Shown: positions 1 to 12,639, counted from the first letter of the stretch. The stretch is DNA of 64,000 nucleotides from Ampullaceana balthica (GCA_944989445.1 CALYLW010000336.1:244246-308245); one strand, 5' to 3'. Translations and numbers: made by a program. Notes: generated by a model not told the origin, from the letters alone.

Positions 1-4
1 TATA

Positions 5-1934
5 ATGGATGAGAATGTTCCAACAAAACTAACATCAAATAAAATTAACAAATGCTGGTTCAATTCTAGATTGAAAAAGCTATGCAAACTAAAAGAGAAC
101 TTATTTAAGAAATATAAAGCTACCTATTCATATAGGATACACAAAAAATACTTAAAGATTAAACACTTGACACAAAAACTTAGTCGGAACCTCCAAAATG
201 AATATATAAACAATGTAATTACCAAAGATAACAATAAAAACTTATGGTCCTTTATCAAATCTAAAAAAATGGAACCTTCAGAAATAGCCACACTAAAAGG
301 CTCAAATAATAAAACCTATAATGATAATAAAACTAAAGCTAATATCCTTAACACATATTTTGCATCATCTTTTTCTGCCTCAGGCGACAAGGAAGTTTTA
401 ATAAATTTAAATAAAATGGAGGAAATAGGTAACATAACTGTAGATGAGATAGGTATACATTCACTCCTAAAAAACTTAAAAATAAACAAAGCTACTGGCC
501 CAGATGATTTGCCTGCAAGATTATTAAAAGAACTAAGCAATGAACTGTCCCCAATCCTTGTAGTTCTCTTTCAAGCCTCTCTAAACCAGGGTAAAGTGCC
601 CCAGGATTGGAAATTAGCTAACGTAACTCCACTCTTTAAAAAAGGGGATAAATCAGACCCTGGTAATTACAGGCCTGTATCACTTACTAGTATCACCTGT
701 AAATTACTAGAACACATAATATATAGTAGAATAGTTAACCACCTTGACAAATATAATGCCCTATACCCACATCAACACGGCTTTAGAAAAAACAGATCGT
801 GTGAAACACAATTAATAGGTTTAATAGATGAACTATCAAAAGGCTTGGACAAAAATGATCAAATAGATACAATATTACTAGACTTCTCAAAAGCATTTGA
901 CAAAGTTCACCACCTTAGTTTACTTAAAAAACTTAACTACTTTGGAATCTCAGGTTCCTTACATCACTGGATCCAAGACTTCCTTTTGGGCAGGGAGCAA
1001 ACTGTAATAATTAATGGATCTAAATCTGCACCAATAAAGGTTAACTCAGGAGTTCCACAAGGAACTGTGCTAGGTCCCTTACTCTTTTTAATTTATATAA
1101 ATGATTTACCCAACAACATCTCAACAGGTACAAAAGTTAGGTTATTTGCTGATGATTGTATAATCTATAGAACAATTAAATCAGAACAAGATAGCAAAAT
1201 TTTACAAAAAGACTTAGATGAATTGATAAAATGGGAAACTAACTGGAGTATGTCTTTCCACCCAGAAAAGTGTCAACTGTTAAGAGTAACAAAGAAAAAG
1301 AAACAAATAAATTCAAAATATTACATTCATGGAAAAGAACTGACCCAAACTTAAGATGCAAAATACTTAGGAGTCTTAATAAATGAGAAACTATCATGGA
1401 ATCCCCATGTCAATGAAGTTATTAAAAAATCAAACAAAACCTTAGGCTTTATAAAAAGGAACTTTAACAAATGTAATAGAGATATAAAACTAAAATGCTA
1501 CCTCACTTTGGTGAGACCTGTACTAGAATATGCATCTTCTGTATGGGACCCATCCACCAAAGAAAACATTGATAAACTAGAACAAATTCAAAAAAGAGCT
1601 GCCAGATTCATTACTGGAGAATATTCGAAACTGACAGGAATAACACCATTAGTTAAATCATTAAACCTTGAAACACTAGAGGATAGAAGAACCAAGAGCA
1701 AAGTAGTAATCATACATAAAGCAATTAATTCTAATTTAGAAATACAACACAAAGATAACTTAATACAACCCTCAGATAGACATAAGGATAAAAACACCTT
1801 TTCTTATTCCGTATGCAAGAACAAACACATACAAGTTTTCCTTCTTCCCGTCCGGAATTCGGGCGTGGAATGGGTTGCCTGAAGAATCCAGGAAAACAAA
1901 CACTTTATCAACATTTAAATCTCTAATAAAATAA
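5..1934 (+). pseudogene. CR1/Jockey-like LINE ORF2 (reverse transcriptase), broken
   Basis: This is the 3' part of a non-LTR retrotransposon pol gene; the element runs off the left edge. The frame from 5 gives an endonuclease-RT linker and then the RT fingers and palm. Visible motifs are KATGPDDLPARLLKE near residue 160, NYRPVSLTS near 222, LLDFSKAFDKVHH near 297 (motif A), SGVPQGTVLGPLLF near 350 (motif B) and FADDC near 382 (catalytic Asp pair). A single in-frame TAA at 1352-1354 interrupts it; the same frame then continues through KYLGV and LVRPVLEYASSVWDP to about 1840. A one-base shift there moves the C-terminus (RAWNGLPEESRKTN) into another frame that stops at 1932-1934. Little else is damaged, so this is a fairly young copy. 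The CR1/Jockey assignment is by motif style; the exact clade is uncertain. Confidence 0.9.
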
Positions 1935-2030
1935 ACCACATAGATAAGCGTAGGACGCAATAATCTTCTGTATAGAAGGAGCGTCTGTAAACAGATAAGA
2001 TGAGATAAGATAAGACATGATAAATAATGC
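1935..2030 (+). mobile_element. LINE 3' UTR and (GATAA)n tail
   Basis: This is the short 3' end of the preceding LINE. A unique block (GACGCAATAATCTTCTGTAT then AGAAGGAGCGTCTGTAA) is followed by GATAAGATGAGATAAGATAA. The same block recurs at 12990-13060, 13980-14033 (SINE), 36296-36350 (-), 40110-40190 (-) and 53742-53825 (-). It is the family's diagnostic 3' signature. Confidence 0.85.
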
Positions 2031-3382
2031 TCAAAAATGACTTTGACAATAGTTCACTGAATTCTCCCATCAACGTCTAGAGTCAGTCACAGAATTCTGG
2101 GGATAACGTTCAACATTATTCAAAGAATTCTCATAATGCTTACCAGGATAAAAGGTTTCCATCCAAAAGTAAAAGGGCAAGGCAAAAGGCATATAATTAT
2201 AAATTAATTAAAATATATAATTATAAAGGGCCGTCTTGAGTTTAATACTATTTATACCTGTAGTTTAGTACTATTATATTTTTTACAGTAAGTTTGACAG
2301 ATGAACGCATTGTGGCTTAAAAATCTATGGAGGAAGACTAATAAAACAGTTTTTGCACATAAAATGGACTTGTGTGTTTAGTTGCCGTATTTCTGTTGCA
2401 ATTCTTAAATGAGAATTAAGATATTCGACATCTTGGTAAGAAAGAACTCTTTTGCGTTCAAAGTTCAAAGCTTAGTTTTATTCATGTCGTCATTTGGGTT
2501 ATCAAGACGTATCAAGTAGGCCTGATTGGATTCTAACTTATTATTCTAAAAGATTTTAATGCGTAAAATTATGATTTGTATCAAGGGAAGTAATTAGTCT
2601 TTTTGTTTTTAATTTTAAATTAATTTTTCTTGAGCTAAGCTGCTAATTAAAAAGACTCGTACATATAAACCACATTTAAACTGATTTTGAGATATTTTAA
2701 AGTGTCCAAAATTACCTGAATTATTAATGCTTTACTTTTATCATTCCTTTATTCAATCAATATACAAAACTTATATAATAAAACATAAATAGAAATGTAT
2801 GTCTTATCTGGGATCATCCCTAACTATCTCACTTTTCTGTTTAAGCTTAGGCACTTTCAAGTGTTATTACACTTTTATTCGCTCCTATTAAATGGAGATA
2901 ACATAGCTGTTTCATTACCTACATGTCTCTAGCTGCCTACAGCTACTACAGCCAGTTTTTCAAATTAGATCTAGGTGTTTTTTTAACCTTGTCTAGGTTG
3001 TAAATTGCCATAATCTAGGTTTTTCTTTAAAAAAGTAAATACACGATGTTTAAGTACAAAAAGTAATAAATATGTGCAATTCATATCCTAATTAAATTCA
3101 ATTTTTCAAAAATAAAATTAAGCATTCGGTGGTAACAGTGTTTTTTCAGCCGCTCTGATATTTTACATTATGATATCTATAGCTCTTTCATGCAATCCCA
3201 CCGAATTCGAAAGATGGCGCTGCTGCGGTGCCATCTGTCTAATGATAATGAAATCTAGTACAAGATAAGCTTGAATGAGTCAAAATATTCAATTTTATTA
3301 GACCTCATGACAAACTTAACAGCTCTAACATTTTCTTCTGCCTGCGTTGAGAGAATATTCTCTCAGGTATTCATGGTATAAA
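2031..3382. other. No gene seen
   Basis: AT-rich, with stops in all frames. I found no splice-flanked open stretch, terminal inverted repeat or tandem array. Confidence 0.5.
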
Positions 3383-3452
3383 TCAAAGATAATCTAATAC
3401 AACCCTCAGATAGATATAGTTATACTTTTCCTATTCCGTATACAACAACAAA
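3383..3452 (+). mobile_element. Older CR1-like LINE copy, fragment 1 of 3
   Basis: Aligns to 1750-1830 of the first LINE (ATACAACCCTCAGATAGA, then a TTCCTATTCCGTAT block). It stops at the RTE insertion and resumes at 6297. The 13-bp ATACAACAACAAA at 3440-3452 is one copy of the RTE target duplication. Confidence 0.8.
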
Positions 3453-6296
3453 TAAGAAACAAAATAGGAAACTCGGACCTTGGAGATGATGGGTCTCGTA
3501 ACAGAGAACTTATGAAGCTGGGTGGCCAAAGCCAACTGGAAACCACCCGGCAGACAACCATCCTCTCCACTAGGACCACCACCAACTTAGGAACATGGAA
3601 CGTAAGGACCATGTTCGAAGCTGGAAAAACTGCCCAAGTTGCTGCCGAAATGCAACGCTACAAGCTAGCCTTCCTAGGGATAAGTGAATCCCGATGGACT
3701 GGCTCAGGTCAGATGAAGCTCAGCACAGGAGAACTGCTACTATATTCAGGCCATGATGAAGAAAACGCAGCCCACACCCAAGGAGTAGCAATCATGCTTT
3801 CCAAAACTGCTCAGAACGCCCTTTTAGGGTGGGAAGCCCATGGTCCCCGAATAATCACTGCAAGATTTAAGACCAAAAAGCGAGAAGTCAATATGGATCT
3901 TCTTCAGGTATACGCTCCTACTAATGACAGTAAAGAAGAGGACAAAGAGGACTTCTACAACAGACTGAGAACCCTTATCCAAAAGTGTCCTAGGAGCAAT
4001 GTGATTATTCTATTGGGTGACCTAAATGCAAAAATAGGCAGCAACAATAATGGATATGAAGAATGCATGGGAACACATGGCATCGGAGAGATGAACGATA
4101 ATGGTTAAAGGCTAGCAAATATATGTGCTGCAGATGGACTGGTCATTGGTGGAAGTCTCTTTATGCATAGAAATATCCATAAGGCAACATGGATATCACC
4201 AGATATGTCAACGGCTAACCAAATCGACCATATATGTATCTGCAAAAAGTTTAGAAGATCTCTCCAAGATGTAAGGGTAAAAAGAGGGGCAGACGTAGCC
4301 TCAGACCATCATCTACTGTCTACTGATTGCCCAACTAAGGCTCAAATTGAAAAAGAATTGGACAAGTGAGGGAAGCCAACGCCAACGTTTTAACACTACT
4401 CCTTGAAAGGGGGACCAAAACTTAATGAGTTCAAACTTACGCTAACAAACAAATTCCCGATCTTACAAGAACTTGGCAACGAAGAAACAGTTGAACAAAA
4501 CTGGAAAAGCTTCAAAGAAATACTTACGACCACCTGTGAAGAAATGTTGGGTCCCAGACAACAAACGCATAAATAATGGATCTCTAATGAAACCATGGAG
4601 AAAATCCAACAGATGAAAAAGAAGAAGGCAAATCTCAACAACAGCCGCACCAGAACTGAAAAAGCAAGAGCATCAGCAGAATACGCAGAAGCCAATAAAG
4701 ACGTTAAACGTAGTATAAGGTTAGATGAAAAGAACTACATAGAAGGACTAGCAACTGAAGCAGAAGAGGAAGCTTACCATGGAGAACTATTCAGTACAAT
4801 AAAAAAGCTATCCGGAAAGTTCAAAAATCCAGAGAGACCTGTTAAAACTAAAGATGGGAAATCTATACCTGATGAAGAGGGACAGAAAAAAAGATGGATA
4901 TAACATTTTGAAGAACTCCTCAACCGACCAGCCCCACAATACAAACTCAACATAGAGCCAGCGGAACAAGACCTAGAAATAGACTGCAGCACACCCACAA
5001 AACAAGAGATAAACAGAGCAATTAAACAACTAAAGAAAGGCAAAGCAGCTGGTCCATACAGAATACCAGCAGAAGCCTTGACAGCAGATATTACGACTAG
5101 CTCTGCAATGCTACACATTCTTTTCAAGAAAATATGGGAGGAAGAACAGATCCCGACGGAGTGGAAAGAAGGACATCTCATTAAGCTCCCAAAGAAAGGA
5201 AATCTTAGCTCCTGCTCCAACTATAGAGGAATAATTCTGCTATCCATACCAAGCAAAGTATTTAACAGAGTGCTGCTAAACAGAATGAGGGACGCAATAG
5301 ACACCCATCTTAGATACCAACAAGCAGGTTTTAGAAAAGATAGATCATGCACTGACCAGATTGCCACACTGAGAATTATATAGGAACAATCCCTGGAGTG
5401 GAACTCAACACTATACATCAAATTTATTGAATATGAGAAGGCATTTGATAGTGTTGACATGCCAACCCTGTGGAAGTTACTAAGACACTACGGGATACCA
5501 CAAAAACTGACTGACATAATTAAGGCTTCCTACGAAGGACTTACATGTAGAATTGTCCATGGCCAACAAGCAACAGCGGCTTTTGAGGTACATACCATTC
5601 TTATTTCTGCTAACCATCGACTGCATAATGAAAATGTCTACAGAGCAGAAGAGAAATGGTATCCAGTGGACACTATGGAAACAACTTGATGACCTGAACT
5701 TTGCGGACGATCTTGCCTTATTATCGCACTCACAGCAACAGATGCAGGAGAAAACCAACTATGTAGCACAGTTCTCTGCCTGCCTTGGCCTGAACATCCA
5801 TAAGGGAAAAAGCAAAGTCCTTAAAATAAACACATCAAGCAACACTCCAATAACACTGGAAGGAACAAATCTTGAAGAGGTGGATAGCTTCACATACCTT
5901 GGAAGCATCATCGACACACAAGGAGGGACAGACGCCGATGTAAGAGTGAGAATTGGCAAAGCAAGAACATCATTTAAACAGCTAAAAAAAAGTTTGGAAC
6001 TGCAACAACTTGACTCTCCATACCAAGGTCAGGATATTCAACACCACAGTAAAGCCTGTCCTACTGTATGGAGCAGAAATATGGTGAATAACAGCAGCCA
6101 TTTCAAAAAAGCTTCAAGCTTTTATAAACAAATGTCTCCGAACAATTCTCCGAATGACCTGGAGAAGGGAACTGGAGGCAGACACAAAAATGAGCGGGCA
6201 CAGCTGGGGGCAGATTGAGAGATTGGCGCAGGACCGGGATGCCTGGAGAGACTTTGTTCGTGGCCTATGCCCCAGACGGGACGAAGGGCGATGATG
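3453..6296 (+). pseudogene. RTE-type non-LTR retrotransposon (endonuclease-RT), decayed
   Basis: A nearly full-length ORF2 with APE-type endonuclease and RT. Endonuclease motifs from 3580: LGTWNVRTMFEAGKTAQ, LGISESRWTG (catalytic Glu), LLGDLNAKIG (Asp), NQIDHI and ASDHHLL (His) near 4320. RT motifs: NYRGIILLSIPSK near 5220, QAGFRKDRSC near 5325, YEKAFDSVD near 5435, and FADDLALLSH near 5700. The endonuclease resembles the BovB/RTE type found in CFDP2, which supports RTE. Breaks include an in-frame TAA at 4106-4108, a frameshift near 4370, a stop near 5382 and shifts around motif B (5590). The C-terminus (QIERLAQDRDAWRDFVRGL) reaches about 6290 and is followed by a GATGATGAT tail. ATACAACAACAAA flanks both ends (3440-3452 and 6297-6309), so the insertion boundaries are exact. 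It cannot encode a working protein. Confidence 0.88.
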
Positions 6297-6361
6297 ATAC
6301 AACAACAAACACATACAAATTCTCGTTGTTTCCGTCCGGGATTCAGAAGTGGAATGGGTTA
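6297..6361 (+). mobile_element. Older CR1-like LINE copy, fragment 2 of 3
   Basis: Continues the 3383-3452 fragment: CACATACAAATTCTCG, then the GTCCGGGATTC and GGAATGGGTT blocks matching 1820-1875 of the first LINE. It ends at TTA (6359-6361), the left target duplication of the TIR element. Confidence 0.8.
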
Positions 6362-6659
6362 GGGGCCGTCCATAAATGACGTCACGCGATTTTGGCAGAT
6401 TTTTTACCCCCTACCCTCGTCACGCGTCGTCACAAAAAGCTAGACCCCCCTCTAAAAAATACGTCACAAAGCTTTCACCCCCACCCCCCCCAACCCCCCC
6501 CCCAAAAAAAAACAACACCAACCCACCCCCACCCCTTATTTTCTATTTGAAAATAAGTATGTTTCAAATCACTTTTATTGTCATTAAAGTATTTATTATT
6601 TACTAGCATACACGTCTTGCGTTGCAACGATCTCAATAAAAAGGAATACATATAGATAA

Positions 6660-7735
6660 CAAAGGTATTACATTTAGGGTCACCGGGCCCATCAATTTAA
6701 CATATGAAATTTGAAAATCTGTTAATTTCAATCAATTTCATAACAATATATAAATATATTTATCTATATTTCTCAATATCGTGTAAAATTGAATGGGGTA
6801 TACAATATTAAAAGTTTAGTAAAAAACACATTTAGGGCCCCCAGACCCGAGAAAATGGACATCAGGAGTTCAGTGCCCTATAGTAATTTAATATAGGCTC
6901 TTATGTTTTTATATACTGAGTTTGGTCCAAAATCCAGTTATTTTCTCATTATCTAACACTTAAACTAATTTTTATATAGCTACTATAAGTAAAAAATACA
7001 CTAAGGGGCCCCCGGGCCCATTCGGTTCAAGATTTACATTTTGAAAACCTGTTCATTTTAATTCAGTTTCATCATGGATTAATTTCTCAAGATCGTTAAA
7101 AATAAAATGGCAAATAATATCTAAAAACATATAAGAAAAAATGACATTTGGACATTAGAGGTGCAGTACTATTTGTTATTTTAATATGGGCTAACAAATT
7201 TTTATAAACAATGTTTGGTTAAGATCCATTCATTTACTCCGTAGCTAACTCAGAAACTAATTTTTATATAGCTCATATAAGCAAAAATGACATTAAGGGA
7301 GCCAGGGCCCGTTTAGTGCAAGATGTCAATTTCAAAACACATGTTTATTTCAATCAATTTCATAGTGGATATATTTATCTATTATTTCTCAAGATTTTTA
7401 ATAATTGAATGGGGAATAAAATCTTAAACGTTTATGAAAAAAGACACTTTCGGCTCCTAGCCCTGAATAAATGGACATTAGGAAATTAGTCCCCTATAGT
7501 ATTTCAATTTTGGCTACCAAGTTGTTAAATACAAAGTTTGGTTTAAGATCCATCAATTTACGTAATTGCTAAAGCTTAAACTATTTTTATATAGTTCATA
7601 AAAGAAAAAAATCATATTATGGGCCCCCAGCGCCCCATGAGTGTTAAATTTAGCAAAAAAGTTCTCAGGAGCGTAATCAAAAGTTTCCAAAAGTTTCATG
7701 GCGATCGGATGAATGATTTAGTCAGCAATAAAGGA
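6660..7735. repeat. Three to four diverged ~310-bp tandem units
   Basis: Units begin with GGGCCC-type blocks at about 6676, 7003, 7298 and 7619. Each continues into an AT-rich core (AATTTGAAAA, CTGTTNATTTCAAT, ATCAATTTCAT). Divergence is substantial, so the array is old. It lies wholly inside the TIR element. Confidence 0.65.
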
Positions 7736-7749
7736 CATACATACATACA

Positions 7750-7785
<36 letters not shown>

Positions 7786-7790
7786 TATAA
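7736..7790. repeat. (ACAT)n / (AT)n microsatellite
   Basis: About eleven ACAT units run into a short AT repeat, inside the TIR element. Confidence 0.9.
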
Positions 7791-9205
7791 GAAGATTTAG
7801 TGAAGGTCTACATTGTAATATTGTAACCCGCGTGAAGGATTTTTTTAAAACGTTTAACCGGCCTTCAGAAAATGAAATATGTTAACACCCTTAGATTATA
7901 TTTTATTTTAATGCATACAAATTAAACATTGACTATTACTATTAATCATCTCGGTTAACGTCTTTCTTTAGCAAATTTTTTTTTAAAAATAATATTTTTA
8001 AAATGCATTTTAAAAAAATCCCTCAATTGACTTAAGGTCATCCCGTAAGAAAGAGGTCGGTGAACAGGGGTAAATAACCTCATCTGGGGTCAAAAGGGAA
8101 TTCTTGGGGGTAATGCAGACTCATTTGGGACATATAACATCCACTACAATCCACTAGATATATTAAAATACGTCATGTGTATGTGCACGCTTGGAACATA
8201 TGCTCATTATTGAATCGTTTCCTTCCAGAAAATGCATTTTTAAAAATTTGACAACTATGTAGATTTCAGATTTCTTTCCTACGTACTATACGAAGACACC
8301 TAAATCCACAATACTGTCATTTATATTGACACGAGTAACAATAATCCTAATCCACATGACTTGACTGTATCAAGTATCCTTTCTGTGGTATTTAAAATTA
8401 ATGCCTTAAAACCAGCTAACAAGAAAAGTTGTCTTGTGCTCCTCTCGAATTGCGATGTCAAGAATTGATGCATTCAATAAAGTTAATGAATAGTTGACTA
8501 ATTTTAAATGGGCTCATTTATCATTATATCTAGAAAGTCCAGGGGCGTTTTAACAAAAACAAATCAAACAATTATATCAAACTTAAAACATTTATAATTC
8601 TATCAAATAGATTCCCCACCCCCCTTTTTAAAGAAAAACGATAGTCCGTGTCGTTTTGATTTAAAATATCTACACATAATCCTATTCGTATCATTTTAGA
8701 CACCAATAGCATTCTCCGAGCTAACGACGCTCCCCCAAATACCCGAGTCATACGCACACTTGTATATTTTGGGGTAACGGGCAAAAAAAGTTCGCCGACT
8801 CCTGCCGTGATAGAACCAAACGGAGCTGCGGTTACATCACAAACGCTTTGATGTCAACATCAAACTACGCAGGGTAACAATTTCATACGTTATCTTGTGG
8901 CTTTTCAAACTTAAGAATTATAATTAGATTTAATGTTTTCGTCTTGATAGTCTTGATAGCTTACGCCAACTGGCGTCTCTACTCTGATGGCCTACCGACC
9001 GGCACAATGAGAAGCACTGATTTAAAAAAAAAGTCATTAAATAAATTGTAAGCGACTAAATATTTCAGTGGAAGTTTTATTTAAAGTTACACTTTTGATG
9101 TGACGTCACATTTCTTCAACCCCCTTCCTCCCCCTCGTCACGCATCGTCACAAAAGTGTGACCCCCTCCCCCCATAGGTGCATGACGTCATTTATGGACG
9201 GCCCC

Positions 9206-9360
9206 TTACCTGATCTAACGAGGAAAACCAAAACTCTATCAACATTTAAAATTCTATCAACATTTAAAACTCAAATAAAATTGCAAGACAATGGATAACA
9301 GTAGGACTCAATAATATAATGTATAAAAAGGGCGTCTTTAATAGATAAAATATGAATGAT
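9206..9360 (+). mobile_element. Older CR1-like LINE copy, fragment 3 of 3
   Basis: Resumes the LINE C-terminus (P-D-L-T-R-K-T-K-T-L-S-T-F-K). The segment ATTCTATCAACATTTAAA is duplicated, and the 3' block (AAAAAGGGCGTCTTTAATAG) follows. It completes the LINE copy whose other pieces lie at 3383-3452 and 6297-6361. Confidence 0.75.
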
Positions 9361-9481
9361 GCCAAGAATGCTGATAAGATTGCGCATAAGATTTATAAGG
9401 AAGACAAAATAAGTGATGAATAAATGCATATTTAAGTAAGTATACTTTACAAATATTTACGTACAACATACTAATATTTTA

Positions 9482-9830
9482 GGGGTTCGTCAATATATGA
9501 CGACACGCATCTAAAAAAAAGGGGGGGGGGATGCACACTTTGCTGAGAAGTGTGACAAGGGGGAGGGAGGTGTTTAATAACTTTGACGTCACATCAATAA
9601 TGCACAACTTTAGATGAAAGCTAAACTTACATATTTGATTGCTTACAAAAAAAAATTATTTAATGCCGTTTTAAATGGCTCCGCGCGACTAACGATATTA
9701 GATATACAGACTTACACTAATTACATACTTTTTAAAAAAATGTTTTGAAACATGCTAATTTTTAAGTAGGAAATATAGCTTTTTTTGGGGGGGGGGCGGG
9801 GGGGGGGCGGGGGGGACCTTGTGACGTCAT
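9482..9830. mobile_element. MITE related to the TWA-site TIR family
   Basis: Starts GGGGTTCGTCAATATATGAC after a TTA and shows the family's GTGTGACAAGGGGGAGGG block. The right end has decayed (GTGACGTCATTTACAAA). It contains long G tracts near 9518 and 9786, and the interior aligns with the MITE at 20598-21022. Confidence 0.6.
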
Positions 9831-9929
9831 TTACAAAAATATTTTAGCACATCTAGTTTTTTTTTCGGATCTAGGTTTTTTTTCGACATTTTGGCTAGAT
9901 TTTTTCCAAAATTGTCACTGGCAGCACTG

Positions 9930-10120
9930 GTCTTTACAAACTATATATCGGTGTTTTGTCCTCGTATAAATCTGATGTTTGGTGACACGAGTCTATGTGC
10001 CAAATTTCAGCTCGTTGGCATCGCGGGAAGTGGGTCATTTTTTACTTTTCTTTTTCCGCTCGCCGAAGACAGAGATGAGGACAGAGAGACAAGATTTCGA
10101 AGTTAATATAAGGGGTTTAA
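9930..10120. repeat. Dispersed repeat shared with 29640-29795
   Basis: Both copies share a GTCATTTTTTACTTTT block and GAAGTTAATATAAGGG at similar spacing. Family unknown. Confidence 0.55.
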
Positions 10121-10199
10121 AAAGACATTATCCCTCACAAATTTCAAATTTATGAGTGCACCAATAATACAGCACAGAGCGTTAAAAATAAATTTTGTG

Positions 10200-10342
10200 A
10201 CTAATATGATCCACATCATAGCAGCTGGCAGTTCCTCGTATCTCAAATGTCGCTCGTATTTCAAAACACAACTTCGCTCGCTCGACAGCTCGTATCTCAA
10301 ATAACTCGTATGCTAGGACACTCGTATCTCAAGGTACCACTG
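10200..10342 (-). mobile_element. Tc1/mariner-pogo-like terminal fragment
   Basis: Reads CAGTGGTACCTTGAGATACG inward on the minus strand from 10342 and is followed by TA. It has several CTCGTATCTCAAA-type subterminal repeats. This is the end of a Tigger/pogo-type element; the other end is not recognisable. Confidence 0.6.
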
Positions 10343-10344
10343 TA

Positions 10345-10601
10345 TTTGTTTAGACGTGCATAAGTAAACAAAAAGCTTTTTCTTCCTATATTTTTGCATA
10401 GCAGAACAAATGTGTTGTCTTTCCTCATAAAATTTTGGAGTCTTGGAATTACTACGACTTAACCGATTTAGCGAAATAATGAATTGCAACGTAACCGGAT
10501 CTATATATGCGTTAAAAATATAATTAATCGAAATGAATCGATTAATCGATTAAATTTTTTACCGCTTAATCGAAAAAAATTTCATCAGTACCAGCCTTAT
10601 A
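10345..10601 (+). mobile_element. Relic of the TCGATTAA hAT-like family
   Basis: Carries GGATCTATATATGCGTTAAA, then ATCGATTAATCGATTAAA, then CAGTACCAGCCTTAT. The same three blocks occur at 18850-19095 and, in reverse orientation, in the bounded copy at 41293-41730. Confidence 0.6.
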
Positions 10602-11034
10602 AATAAGATAACAAACGAGTGTGTGTTAATAACATACATTCTTCTAATAATTGGATTGTGATGGCAAAGAGAATAAACAAGTAAATTATTAGTTAAACAA
10701 TGACGAGGAATATCCGATAAGTGGAATCCAGGAACTACAAGGGTGGAGGAATTTAGTATTGTATATTCCATAAGTTACAATGTTGAGTAATGTTATATAA
10801 GTGAATTATATATGCTACAGGGGCAAGGACTGAGTCAAATGATCAATATTTGAGTTACAGTGGTGAGAAATGAAAGCTATGAGATACAGTCTTGAGTTCT
10901 GTAACGTATTTGGCATATATGAGGTACACAGGCGTAGTAAGTCTGTAACGATATATTTCTTGTCCGAATCTCAACAAGTTTTTACGTTCAAGATGTTTTG
11001 TTGAAACACATTTATTACCTCACTTGACCCCCAT

Positions 11035-11335
11035 CACATTTTGTTAAAAGACATCCAACAATCATTGCGATCACAAATCGGGGAGTGATAAGAAAAACTT
11101 GACCTACATCAGATTGTGTTAAAAGACGTCCTACAATCATTACGATCACAAATCTTAGATTGGTAAGAAGAACTTGACCTACATCAGATTGTGTTAAAAG
11201 ACGTCCTACAATCATTACGATCACAAATCTTAGAGTGGTAAGAAGAACTTGACCTACATCAGATTGTGTTAAAAGACGTCCTACAATCATTACGATCACA
11301 AATCTTAGAGTGGTAAGAAGAACTTGACGCTCACA
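11035..11335. repeat. 75-bp minisatellite, about 4 copies
   Basis: The unit holds AGATTGTGTTAAAAGACG and CAATCATTACGATCACAAAT. Copies recur every 75 bp; two inner copies are nearly identical and the leftmost is diverged. The period is a multiple of three, so it is open on the minus strand as a 25-residue repeat. I see nothing else to suggest a gene. Confidence 0.8.
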
Positions 11336-11339
11336 AGCG

Positions 11340-11915
11340 TCGTGACATAAAAACAACAGGTAAATAAATACATGTAAACTTATAAATGGTTAAGTATTGT
11401 GTTTATGAATGACTACGGCTTTGTCTGTTAATCAGTCCAATATTTTTCTTTTCCAAATCATGGTATTAGGACAAGAAGATAACCGCAAGGAGTTGGAACA
11501 AAAGCATTCGAAAGAGACTGCATCAATTAAGTATGCAATTATTGTCTTAACATGGACCAAATATAGATACATGTCTAGATTTTAAATATATGTACAAAGA
11601 TAAATTTCACATTTAACTATGCTAATATAATTTGTAAATCAAATTAATATTAATTAAAATATAATTACACATTAGTTCAGTTGAAAATCGAAAAGCGAGG
11701 ATTTAAGGTGTCAGAATTTTTTTTATGAAATTCCTTGTAAAAATATCTCATTATAATAGAAATTTAGTGGTATATCTCATCTCTTAGATTAGCTAAGTAA
11801 TTACTAAAAGGTTAGTGTGTAAGCAATGTTTTATTCAATGTTACATAAAACATTATATAAAAATTAAGCAATAATAAGATTGGCCAAAATATAAAATATT
11901 TTTTACATGACAATA
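11340..11915. other. No gene seen
   Basis: AT-rich, without a recognisable element or exon. Confidence 0.5.
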
Positions 11916-12490
11916 CAGTGGAACCTCTCATAACGAGCACATGTCATAACGAGTAATTCACATACCGAGCAATCAATTTTTTAAAAAAAAGTTTGTTCCC
12001 TCAACATGTGAAATATTTGCATAATGAGTGACGCAGAAAGGGGAAGTCCATTTTTCCTGGAAATTTGTTAGTAAGCCGGCATTTCCGCCCCGATGCATTA
12101 GTAAGTATATGTTTAGCGTATTGTTTTCGTGTGTGATCATCCGTTTTTACAAATTTTGAATTCAGATAGTACTCGTATTTTTTTAAAATTTCCAAAGTGT
12201 AGTAACCTGTCCTAAAATGTTTTCGGAAAAATAATACAAGAAGACAACCATAAGAGAGAGAGAAAAAAACTGTTCACATGAAACGTAAACTCATTGAACA
12301 GCAGGAACAAGGTGTGGGCGGGGCTAATCTAGCGCACACTTACAATCGGCCAACATCAACGATATACACTATTCTCAAGAACAAAAACTAAATTAAGGAG
12401 ATGGATGCTTCAAAGGGAGTGTCAAGAATGTGAACTAAACGGTTACGACACATTTTCGTCAAATTATGAAGCGTCGGCAAAAACAAATGT
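11916..12490 (+). pseudogene. pogo/Tigger-like transposon relic with CENP-B-type HTH
   Basis: Opens after TA with CAGTGGAACCTCTCATAACG, a typical Tc1/mariner-pogo terminus with AACGAG subrepeats. From 12281 the plus frame reads KRKLIEQQEQG, then ANLARTYNRP, then TSTIYTILKNK, the helix-turn-helix DNA-binding start of pogo-type transposases. It then meets a stop at about 12391, followed by DASKGVSR and another stop. The DDE catalytic part and right terminus are missing. It is a dead 5' fragment. Confidence 0.75.
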
Positions 12491-12639
12491 CTTTAGACAG
12501 CTTTCTAGTTTAAAAGGATTACTTATTTGTCATGTATTCATATTTTTATATACGTTTTTGTTTCAAATTCAAATCTAAATTGAATTCCAAGTTGTTACAC
12601 TCTGTTACAATTCATAATTAATTTTATTTGCATAAAACA

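Larger units (their letters stand above)
6362..9205. mobile_element. TIR DNA element, TWA target site (PIF/Harbinger-like?), non-autonomous
   Basis: A 2844-bp element bounded by inverted ends: GGGGCCGTCCATAAATGACG at 6362 and its complement ending at 9205. TTA lies on both sides (6359-6361 and 9206-9208), and removing the element restores the interrupted LINE. Inside are C-rich runs near both ends, a ~310-bp tandem repeat, an (ACAT)n microsatellite and no transposase ORF. The right 1.1 kb closely matches 44401-45618. A TTA target here and TAA at the sister copy fit a TWA-targeting family, which PIF/Harbinger uses; without a transposase the superfamily is unproved. Confidence 0.8.
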
